DNA of 64,000 nt from the NCBI GenBank assembly GCA_947652115.1, contig OX393564.1, positions 11,672,121 through 11,736,120 on the forward strand, given 5' to 3'. The stretch's first letter is position 1, and every line of letters begins with the position of its first letter. The notes under the pieces are model-generated. The model had not been told where the DNA came from. It did no database searches and saw nothing but the letters and a program-made list of their open reading frames with translations. Source of the stretch: Blastomussa wellsi. Taxonomy: Eukaryota > Cnidaria > Anthozoa > Scleractinia > Plerogyridae. Shown one piece after another: positions 35,856 to 45,484 of this stretch. The translations under genes were made by a program, and so were the position numbers.

Positions 35856-36304
35856 ATTTCGTTTCCGGTGTTTTCGAGGCCTTTCTTCGAAGCGGCCAAA
35901 ATTTACTTCATACTTCTTTCTTTTTCGGCGAGAAACTTCTTACAATCACAGTAGAAACCTGTTAACCATTGAATGCAATATTTGTAAACGTACAGTGCAG
36001 ATAGATTTAGATGTTTGTGGCATAAAATTTTTCCAAAACAAACGAAAATATAATAAGTACCGCCAACGCGATATATATTTTTACAGAAGTGATATGTACT
36101 TGCGAAAACACTGAACTACGCGTTTGAAAGTTTCCCCTTCAGTTCCATCCTCGTTCCCAGGGTCTAAAAGCCTGTCTAAACCATGGTCAAAAGTTAAGGC
36201 ATTATCACTAGAACTGAACAAAGCACAAACAATCAAACTGAAGTAGTATTAATTTCGATCTTTGTCGGCGAGCGAAGGCAAGGTTGTGGTTAATTATTGT
36301 TATC

Positions 36305-37559
36305 GCTTGGTTGTGTCTAGTTAGTCATGTTGCAATAAACTTCAAAGGTCCCATGGGTCCTTCAGAGTCCGGGTCTACTTTACAATAGGCGTCCTCGGCC
36401 AGACCTAGATTTCTGTACTCCAGACAGGTCGTTAAGTAAATTGGCAGTTCGCAGAGAGGTCCGCGGTGAAACGTCCTTTGGCAATCACACGAGAAACTAC
36501 CAGATCGTACTTCGTTGCACTTGCGCCATGTAGGCACGGATTTAGAAAGCAGTGGCTCAAGATCTCACAACGGTGACTCAAATTACCAAACATAAAGTTT
36601 GGTATCTTGGTTAGCTCAACAATTTTGCCATCTACGCGCAAGTCATTCACACAGGCAATGAAACTAGACGAATGTGGGCTCATCCTCGGTGTAAAAACCT
36701 GAGAAACTCACGAGTGACGTACAACAAAAAACTGAAAACAATATAGAACAGAAAAACAATAGCTTAAAAACAAAGAAAAAAGTCACAGGTTTTTACACCG
36801 AGGTAAACCCCGAATGTGACGAATGCGGATAGTGGCTTATGTAAAGACTGTCACTGAAGCGTTCAATAATTTTTAACCATGGATTTTTGTATTTTAACTC
36901 TGGCAGCTGATCTACTCTGAGTTTCATCTCTGTCTTGCTGACAAAAACAGACAAAACATGCCACTCCCCGCCATTCAAACTCTTTCCCTGGCTAAATTGT
37001 ATCACATGACTGCCTGATGACACCTGAACTTTGATAACAGCTTTGCCTTCTATCAGTGAAAGGCTAACATACTGAACGTTTAGAATTCCTTTGTACGCTA
37101 ACATTGCGTTTGCAAAGTAAGTACGAAACCTCATATGGACACTGAATAAATCTTTTCCTATCGAAGGCATGTGAAGGTAAGCTTCTGGGTTATGAAAGCT
37201 CAGCGCACTTCTTTTCTGGTGATCCAAACCCTCTGTAATTTATATTTCTTTTTATCGGGTCCATCAAAACCTGAATTTTATCAAAAAATGCATCTCGGAG
37301 ACACCCTTTAAATTCAAGGATGGTTTATATCACTTTTTGAGTGTGTGCGCCTCCGGCGAAAACGAAGCCGTTAGCATCTAGTCTGGTAAATTTGGTTCGT
37401 AATACAGCGTCTACTGTCTGGCCATGGAGACTAGCAGTCAAGATTCGGCCCATCAAGCGCAACCTCACAGAATGCCATCTATTATCCACGAAGTGGTGAT
37501 CGTCTAGAACAAGTTCGCCTGTGGTGGCGACGACGCGTTCACCAAGGTCTACAGTAATT
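36305..37559 (-). pseudogene. Neurexin-IV/CNTNAP-like pseudogene (LamG-LamG-EGF-fibrinogen-like)
   Basis: On the minus strand, starting after an acceptor TTTTTCTAG at 37560, a laminin-G domain reads DDHHFVDNRWHSVRLRLMGR to EFKGCLRDAFFD. It is interrupted by an in-frame TAA. After a one-base shift a second LamG follows (LSFHNPEAYLHMP, GGEWHVLSVFVSKTEMKLRVD, FIACVNDLRVDG), split by a 100-nt intron (36699-36798). An EGF module follows (CFLNPCLHGA then, shifted, GSFSCDCQRTFHRGPLCE). Last is the start of the fibrinogen-like part (DPDSEGPMGPL then, shifted, EVYCNMT). Domain order matches contactin-associated proteins, which are cell-adhesion receptors. One stop and three frameshifts mark it as a pseudogene unless the assembly is faulty. 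The discoidin start and all later domains are absent. Confidence 0.8.
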
Positions 37560-37749
37560 CTAGAAAAAGTGTCAACAGTTAAACCTTAACTGCTACTGTG
37601 AGGGCGAGGGTTTTTTGACGATACGTAAAAAAAGGTTCTAGGTCGTCAAAGATAAATCAAAATATCGCGACGTAGCTCCTTTAAACACATGATTGAAAAT
37701 CGACCTGACTGTAAAATCTTTTGTAAACAACAGATTTTAAAAAACGAGT

Positions 37750-37778
37750 ACTCGGGCTTCTACAAAGAAAGCCCGAGT
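37750..37778. repeat. Recurrent hairpin, copy 1
   Basis: ACTCGGGCTT, nine bases, AAGCCCGAGT: a perfect 10-bp stem. The same hairpin is at 40449-40477 and 55659-55687. Here it lies about 590 bases before the Myc ATG. Confidence 0.8.
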
Positions 37779-38070
37779 TTAAAATGGGAACGGTTTATTT
37801 TCCTTCGGTCGCAAATCGCCCTCTGATGCCTTCTGCGTGTGCGCAAGATATGAGTATGCATAGAAAAAGGCCAGCGGACGCGGACGTGTTTGATTGCACA
37901 GAGGCACGCGGTGGACAATAGGTTATAAAGTGAAAAGAAATACACGGTACGAAGCTATCTGTCTTCGGTGGAATATCCAGGAATGTAAAGCTTGAAATGT
38001 TTACTGTGATGTCTAGTACGCTAAATCCATTGTAGACCCATACTAAAACATGTCGAGTGTCTACTTTGAG

Positions 38071-38253
38071 CGGGTCGGTCCATGAACTTTACGAGAGAAC
38101 TTTACGAGCGAACTTTTCCGAGTGAATCGATAACGATCCTGAGTTAAAGAACGTATCGCAAAACTATTTCCCATGGCTTCCTGACTAATGAATTTTGCTG
38201 GCAATTGAAAGCGTCAAGTTAGAGACATGATGTTTCACGATCGACTGTTCCTC
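38071..38253. repeat. Myc upstream segment that is duplicated at 40.5 kb
   Basis: The segment beginning CGGGTCGGTCCATGAAC and ending about 84 bases before the Myc ATG is repeated in direct orientation at 40522-40743, downstream of Myc. It may be promoter or 5' untranslated sequence. Confidence 0.7.
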
Positions 38254-38336
38254 CTCCGGGTCAACTCCGGGAGAATAGTCTGACAGGAGGACTGGGCACC
38301 AATAGTTATTTCGAGTGCAACGGCGTCATTGCTCGC

Positions 38337-38586
38337 ATGGCGTGTTTTTGTGCCGGCGACCTCAAGGATATATTGATCAAAGACTGTATGTGGAATGGTG
38401 CGGCCACGGACAGGAAGCACCGAATGCATTCAAAAATGGAACGTGTTCGCCTTCTGTGTCAGACACTCCCACGTGAGACTGCGGGTAGGATTTTGAGCGT
38501 TGATCCGTCAGAGATCTTTCCGTTCCCTCTCAATGTTGACCCGGCAAGTGATCTGCGTGAAAACATCGAAGAGCAATCGGATTCCG
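38337..38586 (+). CDS. myc: Myc exon 1 (Myc box II)
   Basis: 83 codons plus one base. The reading frame is open upstream to 38223 (a TAG is at 38220-38222) but has no earlier ATG, so 38337 is the only start inside this exon. The context GCATGG is acceptable. Motifs are DCMW at residues 16-19 and IFPFPLN at 60-66. The donor is GTAGGT. Confidence 0.85.
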
Positions 38587-39411
38587 GTAGGTATAACATC
38601 TTATTAGATAAATAATATATGTTCAATCGCTGTGGCTGATTGCGTCTGTGTTCACCGTGTTCGGCGATCTATGACACGTTCGATTTTTTCTGCCAGTCCG
38701 TTCCAGGGTCGCGACTGTTTCAAAAATATCCCTGTAAATATTTTCTCGACTAGCGAAAAATTGATGAATTATTTTCTAACATTTTTGTTTGTTTCTGCAA
38801 ACTTTACAGAAGAAGAGGAAGTTGAAGTTGATGTCGTTTCTATAGAAATCTCATGTAAACGGGAGCAAGAGAAAACTAATGAAACAATTGAGGCCGAAAG
38901 TGAGAGAAGTTGTGCAACAATCGACGAGCCCGAGCCAGCAACGTATGAAGCTTTTTCGGAAATATCGAGCTTAGAAGACCAACAATACCCGGACGACGAT
39001 GAGAAAAGCGACTTTATGGGCAAGATAAAAACACGTCGGCACAGGAAAGTGTTATCCACCGACGGATTAAATTACCGCGAGGGAAGAAAACTTGTTAAGA
39101 ACATGAGCAGCTCTGGGGAAAGCGATGAACCAGAAAACGACAGTGTCAGTGAATTAACACGCGCGACTCACAATGGTTTGGAACGAATGAGAAGGTACGA
39201 TTTGAAAATGAAGTTTCAAAAATTGCGGGACTGTGTACCAGAACTAAAGGACAATGGTCGAGCGTCCAATCGCTCGATTTTGCGAAAGTCTTGGGAATTA
39301 ATAAGGCACATCAAGCAAGAAGAAATCAAACTACTGGCAGAGCTGGAAAAACAAAAGAAAATTAACGCGATGCTTTTTAGAAAGCTTCTGGCTAAGAATC
39401 AAACGGACTAA
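38337..39411 (+). CDS. myc: Myc family bHLH-zip transcription factor, two exons
   Basis: Join of 38337-38586 and 38810-39411, 283 residues. Exon 1 has Myc box II (ILIKDCMWNG, residues 12-21) and a DPSEIFPFPLN block (56-66) matching the conserved DPSxxFPxPLN of Myc. The splice (CCG|GTAGGT ... TTTACAG|AA, phase 1) rebuilds DSEEEEVEVDVVSIE, the Myc acidic segment; to my knowledge vertebrate Myc genes have an intron at this place. The last 81 residues are bHLH-zip: HNGLERMRR keeps the E-box contacts His, Glu and Arg, and helix 2 and a short zipper follow. Myc box I is not seen: the ATG lies just before box II, so either box I is lost or an upstream exon exists. Myc binds E-boxes as a heterodimer with Max and drives growth genes. 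A possible polyadenylation signal AATAAA is at 39936-39941. Confidence 0.9.
38810..39411 (+). CDS. myc: Myc exon 2 (acidic segment and bHLH-zip)
   Basis: The exon begins after GCAAACTTTACAG. Acidic DVVSIE is at its start, a Glu/Ser-rich middle follows, and the bHLH-zip runs to NQTD and the TAA stop. Basic region TRATHNGLERMRR; helix 1 YDLKMKFQKLRDCVPEL; loop with NGRASNRS; helix 2 ILRKSWELIRHIKQEE; zipper with Leu/Ile at heptad-like spacing. Helix 1 has Tyr where most Myc proteins have Asn after the RR. Confidence 0.9.
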
Positions 39412-39419
39412 ACAGTTTT

Positions 39420-40440
39420 CCAATAGGACGCATTGTTTATTTTAAGTGCCTCACTGAAGGAACAGTGTTTTACGAAAATGTTCATTTGAGTTTCTTATCA
39501 TTCACACCGGCGCCGGATCTTTAGCTATCTTTGCAGCGTAAATTATAATGTCTTGAATTAACAATATTAGGGACGCGAGTTTTTTTTTGAAACAAATTGA
39601 GAACACACTTATGCGTAGCTGTGCAGCTCACAAAATTAGAGTTAATGTTGATGTTAATGTTGATGTTAATGTTAATGTTGAAGATATTGTGCTGTTTCAG
39701 TGCGAACAGAATTGAAACAGGGTTTGTACACGCTTGACAAAAGCATTAGAATTTCAAGTAGAATGACAGAGCAGTAAAACGCACTATTTGTGATAGAAAA
39801 GCCATTAAAATCAAGAGTAAAAATTAAAATTTCTACTTTACACTGTTTATTGAATGTTGTTCTAAATACCGCAGTAAAACGATGACGAATGAAGTGCGTT
39901 TGTATGTTGACTCACACCTGCCGCAGACTAAATTGAATAAATTACAAATCATTAGCTTATTACCTGCCTTGTGTCGCAATGAATTAAAACTGTTGGGAAA
40001 TACAAACTATTCGTTTCCAAACTACTCGACAAACCGCAGCGTCTGTTTATATCTTAACAGAAATTAGTTGACGCGATGACTTCATGGGAAAGACAACTTT
40101 TGAAGTCATTCGCAAAAAAAAAAAAAGACAAAAAATAAACTTCCCTTCAGTAAGAATGCTGTGTGTTTTAACGTGGTACAGGTCGCACAGTTTACATTCG
40201 CGACTTGACTTTAACAAAGGTGCAACGAAAAAATTGTCAGTTGAATTGTTTTGCAAAGTAAACAAAACAAAACATTGGAAAAGTTTGTGTCGCTGTTTTC
40301 AGTTCGCGCGATCTTTATCAATACTTGAAAAAAGAAACCCAAACGTGCATTTAATCATTTATAGTCAAAAGAAAATTTTAACCGTCGACTGTGTCATTTT
40401 TTCATTAAGCTTAATGCTTCCTATGGATGTCAAAAGACCG
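39420..40440. other. Myc 3' flank; simple repeats only
   Basis: Holds a short TTAATG/TTGATG microsatellite at about 39640-39690 and a candidate AATAAA at 39936. I do not regard the open frame at 40084-40536 as a gene. Confidence 0.5.
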
Positions 40441-40448
40441 GTGTTATT

Positions 40449-40743
40449 ACTCGGGCTTCTAAAAAGAAAGCCCGAGTACAAAAATGGGAATAGTTTATTT
40501 CAAATGGTTTTCATTTCGGAACGGGTCGGTCCATGAACTTTACGAGAGAACTTTACGAGCGAACCTTTTCGAGTGAAACCTTTATCGAAAAACCTAGAAA
40601 ATTGGGAACATTGGATCCTCATGTTACGAGATAAGGAGGGAACACATCGCAAAACTTTTTCCCACGGCTTCTCGACTAATGCATTTTGCTGGCAATTGAA
40701 TACGTCAAAAGAGAGACATCATGTCTCTCGATCGGCAGTTCCT
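40449..40743. repeat. Partial duplicate of the Myc upstream flank
   Basis: Contains the hairpin at 40449-40477 and the segment 40522-40743, both in the same order and orientation as 37750-37778 and 38071-38253 upstream of Myc. About 290 bases that separate the two parts upstream of Myc are missing here. The match stops before the coding exon, so no second Myc gene is present. Confidence 0.7.
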
Positions 40744-41784
40744 ATTTTATCAATTGACACTATCTCATCTTTATAAAATTTTATGTTTGATACAGGATAG
40801 AAGTTTCTAGATATTGCACAAATTGAAACTGTAACTTATTTTGGACTTCATACTGGCATTATTTAACCTCCGGTGAATAATCGTAGGCCTGAATATCAGC
40901 ATAACGGCCTGTACTCCCTTGATTTTGTTTAGTTCCCTGTCACCTCAAACCTTCGCCATATGGAAAATAGAATGCCTTTTGTTTATACTCTCGACAGTTT
41001 CCGCGGAAAGGCAACAAGAAGCTCGCAAATTCGCAAACAATGAGATTTCGTTCTCTAAAACTTTCTGCTACTTTACTTTTCAGCTAACAAACAGAAAGTC
41101 CAAACTGTTTTAGTTTACTCGAATATCGCTTTAATTAAAAGAACGTAAACGATATGGGAAAACAGAGCAAACCAATTGACAGCTGTCAAATCGAGGTATC
41201 CGCTGACCTGTATCACTTGACCAGATCGCGGGCTGATTACCGTGTTTTTTTTAAGTTAACCTCTGACCACGCATCGATTTTTTCTTCATTGATCGCGGGC
41301 TCAGTTCCGATTTTTTTTCTTCTAGCAGCAGTTTTTAACATTTTATGGTCATTCTTAGCGGAAATTCTGCAATTGGAGTTGACGTTTTTAATTATTATTT
41401 ATTTCAGGGACATTATTAAGAACCAGCAACAAGACGGAACTCCGCTTTTAGGCTTGGCTATATATTACTTTACGCAATTTTTTGGCAATTTCAAGGTTTT
41501 CTGGTTCACCGTGAGATTTAGAGGCAAAGCCGTGAGACCGTTAGATGGCATACCGAACCGTGAGAGTTGGGAGGTCTGAAAGAAGGCAGGTATTTCGTTT
41601 CTGAATTTTTGAGGAAATTCATGGTTTTCCATGATAGTCTCGGTTTTCACGTGACGTCATAAAATTTTTAAAACAAAATTCGCTGGTCCTGCTTAATTTT
41701 TACTGTCACCACGTGGAAGAAATCCTAAGAATATATCTATTTGCGAGTTTCCAGTCAGATAGTATCTTTTTTGCTTGAAATACA

Positions 41785-42010
41785 GCTTGTTGAATTTTCG
41801 AGATTTCCGCCGTACGTGACATCACAATGGCGCCGTGACAAAGCGGTCGTTCTCTAACAAAAGGTCTTTTCTCAAAACAGTTCAAGTATTAGGAAAAGTG
41901 ATTATTTGTATATATACTAGATCATGAGGAAAGAGCGATCGCTTTCATAGCAAAAGTGAGTGCCAGATGTTTTGTTTGATTTCCGGCGGCCATGATGGCG
42001 TGACAGTGAA
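41785..42010. repeat. Dispersed repeat, copy 3 (inverted)
   Basis: Reverse-complement relative of 34380-34575. It shares TTGAATTTTCGAGATTTCCG, AAAAGGTCTTTTC and GATTTCCGGC followed by GGCCATGATGG. Noncoding. Confidence 0.6.
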
Positions 42011-42939
42011 AACCAGCTATATGAGCCCCAGTTTTCTCTGAATAACCAGCAATGCAAGGAACAGCTGGTGATGCAAAAGATTCCCACAGCAAGCCAGGGC
42101 AATCGCTGGAGTGCAGAAGGAAGGCGACTTGACCGTTTCTGATCTGTGCTTCAAGGCCGACGCAGCGTTTGGGAAATTTGAGAGGGGGACGTCACCGACA
42201 AAGGGAGTCCAGGTTCAGCTGCTGAATTGCCTGCTGGATGGAGGGGTGGTAAAAGTCAGCGTTTTAACCTTGTTACATGACAGCCTTTGCTTTGAATTGT
42301 GACCAAAACTGCTTGTCGTATTCTTTTTTACTTTATTAAATATCGTTTACAAGGGATTGCATTTGAAAACCTATAATTTTCTGATTTTCTTTTAACTAAC
42401 AACCAAGGATACTTATATATTTCAGAGGTAAGCTTCGTTACGTTAAAAAATACCATATATATGAGGGGATCATGTCACGTGAACTGGCGCCGATCCCGAA
42501 AGCAAACAACTGAGCCAGCTTTTCGGTTTTGAGCAGATATGGCATCTAATTATTTAAACTGCTCAGCGGCCATTTCGATTTAAAGTCATTACAGTTTTCT
42601 TTGCATAAGCCCATATTTATAGAGAAACGCACGCACAAACGAAAGAAATTATACAGCAACCATTTGGCGAGTAAAATAAATGAAATAATCCTCGCAGTGT
42701 GTAAGCAATTTCGAAAAAATAAACCTTTGCACCAGTTCGAAAGGCATTACACCTTTCGTTTCTTCTTTTTTATCAAATGCTGCCCCGGATAAAGGTCAAA
42801 TGTTTCCTTTTGTAAGCATGAGTAGATACAATTTTAGGCACAAACGTTTCAATAATAAACGAAATGTTCTTATACTAAAAGAAAAACGAAAAATGTACAT
42901 CACAGCCAAAAATGAAACGCAGAACTGACATAACAAGCA

Positions 42940-42953
42940 ATTCATTAATATAG

Positions 42954-42993
<40 letters not shown>

Positions 42994-43253
42994 CGGAAGT
43001 ATAACAATATAATTTGGTTTTATCAACTGGGTTGATAATGTCAATTGGCCACCGTAAAGAGATTCAAGAGCTGACGTTTCGAGCGTTAGCCCTTCGTCGG
43101 AGCGAATGTTCATTCCCGGATTCATTCCCATTCTCGGAGCCATTCGCTCCGACGAAGGGCTAACGCTCGAAACGTCAGCTCTTGAATCTCTTTACGGTGG
43201 CCAATTCACATTATCAACCCAGTTGATAAAACCAAATTACATTCATTAATATA
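42940..43253. repeat. Hairpin element copy C with 13-bp target duplication
   Basis: ATTCATTAATATA at 42940-42952 and 43241-43253 flank two inverted arms (GAGGGGGTAAGTTTCTAAAG ... to ...AACCAAATTAC). As in copies A and D, the GGGGGTAAG end is longer than the opposite arm. It lies about 610 bases beyond the p53-like stop codon. Confidence 0.8.
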
Positions 43254-43811
43254 CCCTACTTGCAAAATTAAAAATAGTGTCCAATCTAACTTTTATCTCT
43301 GAAGATAATAGTGTAATCGCAGCACTCAATTTCATTATGAAATAATTTCCTAGTTTTGTATTTAGATCCGAACTTTGTGGTAAAACCCTGAAAGAGTATT
43401 TAGGTTGAGGGACTATCGGCTGATACTTGAGAAGCTTCGAGGACTAACATATCAAATTTCCAAGGGGCAACTATCAGACCAATAGTTCCAAGACAAAAAA
43501 CTAGTGCCTTTATTGTTCACCACTAAATTTCTTCCTCTCGCCCATTTAAAAGGAGCATCTTGAATTTTCTTCGATCTTTTTCTGATGAAGGCCGAAATCT
43601 GAAATGTAACAAAAACTAACCAAATGGAAAAACTCACTAAATGCAGAATTTTTGTCTGCAGACCCGTTTGTTTTAAAAAAATTCACGGATGGGTACTATC
43701 CATCTGGGTATTTTCCGTGAACGGGCACTATGAGCTTCTAGTGCGTCTCTGCAAATAAGCACTGTCGCATCACGCACGTAACGAATTTAAACCAATTGAA
43801 ATCAGATAAAA

Positions 43812-43817
43812 TTTAAT
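43812..43817 (-). terminator. Candidate polyadenylation signal of the p53-like gene
   Basis: ATTAAA on the minus strand, 48 bases after the stop codon. Confidence 0.45.
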
Positions 43818-43864
43818 GGTGAACCTTAAGAACAGTAAAAAAAGTAATGTCAAAGTTGGCAAAA

Positions 43865-44018
43865 TCAATGTATTATAATTGGATGAGTTCGTTGGAGGCC
43901 TTTTAAAAGAGCTCTATAACTGCTTGTTTTTTGTTCATCTTCCTCCTTTAATCTGTCTCTGCCTGGGGAGGCACAAATTCTCACTCTTAGGGCTTTTCGT
44001 CCATATATAACCTTGTAA
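43865..44018 (-). CDS. p53-family last exon: GRDR block and stop
   Basis: The acceptor is TTTCTTTTTGCAG. It encodes [19 protein letters not shown] and [20 protein letters not shown], and ends THPIIIH and TGA at 43865-43867. No good donor lies before the stop, only a weak GTTATA. This supports a terminal exon. Confidence 0.85.
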
Positions 44019-45448
44019 CTGCAAAAAGAAAGTTATAACTATCAAAAATGAAAGGTTGTTGCGAATAAAGTAGCATATGGTGACAGTCAGTGGCAACATT
44101 CAAGTAAACTTGTAACCAATTAGGCAGAACATCCGAGTGGCTTTCAATTGAAGGTCTCACAATAACACTTTGTGTTTGGTAGAACTTATTTAGTTATCTT
44201 TCTGGTTCTTTAGTTCTTCAAAGGGTGGATAACACTATCCAGTGAATAGCATGGTTGATGCTTTGCCAACACTTACCCTGCACTGAATAGCTGGTGATTT
44301 ATCATGTGGATAGCACTGCCCCATCCTTTGAAGAACAGGGCCCTTTAATGTGTAGTTACACTTGTATAGCATATCATACCTTCTGTGGAGATGGGATTTT
44401 TTTAATGCCCCTCCACCCTTCTGGAAATTCCAATCAAGCTTTATGCATTTCTTTTAACCCACCCCCTAGAATTTCAAATCCCTTCAGTGGGGAGAGTATG
44501 GAGATTTTCTGGAACTTCCACACAATACAAAGTTGTTCCACACTAACTTACTCATGTGACTCCAATGTCAAAATCACAAGAATAGGGCGTCTGTTTATAC
44601 TCCCTCGGCAGGAACTGAAGCACATGAATTGAAATAAGTTTGTGACAAAATCACATCCAGCTACAAAATAAAAATCAAAGGGATTAGAAATAAACTGACA
44701 AGTATAAATTTACACTAATTGAGCATCAATAGAAAACCAACTTTTCTCTATTACAGGGAATCCACGAGGGAGTTGCTATCACTTGCAAATTGATCAACCA
44801 GCCACATGAAACCAAGCTGTTAATATTAAATTGTAACCAAATGATAATTATTATAATACATAATAAATGGTTTTATAGAGTGCTGAATAGTATGTGAAAG
44901 AACAAATGTTTCAGGGATAACCCCATCAATCAGTGTACTGATTGCTTTGCTTTGTACTTTGCATCACTACACTGAAGAAGGAGTTATCCAGAAATGTTTG
45001 TTCTCATCATCATCATCATCATACTTTATTTGGGCAGGTTACAAAATTGGCAAGACAAAAGTCCTGATGTGGACCTGCATAAGCTAACTATATTGAATAA
45101 TTGAAAAAATACTAAATACCTAAAATTATGTCAATAATACCTAAAATTATTATACTTATTAAAATACCTAATTTCAAGTATTATTCAACACTCTGTAAAG
45201 ACCATTTCTTATCAATTTTCACTTGACTAGAGTGCTACGCAGCATAATGTTGTTTTATAATAATTATTAGTAGAAACTCAGCTGTGTTCTATTGGAAATG
45301 CTTGAATCTGATTGGTTCTCTGACTGTTTTATATTTGCCAATAGAAATGATCGCACGCGCGTTGCTCTTTGAAGGCAAAATTTTTCTTGATTTTTCGCTT
45401 TAAAATACATAAAATGGTAGCTTTTGGAATGCAATCCTTTAGAGTTTC

Positions 45449-45484
<36 letters not shown>

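Noticed and set aside
40084..40536. Open frame of 150 codons downstream of Myc
   Set aside because: It starts in an A-run, has no domain and runs into the duplicated non-coding Myc flank.
41154..41579. Open frame of 141 codons with hydrophobic stretches, plus strand
   Set aside because: Possible membrane-like segments come from AT-rich (Phe/Leu/Ile) sequence; no splice context or known domain.
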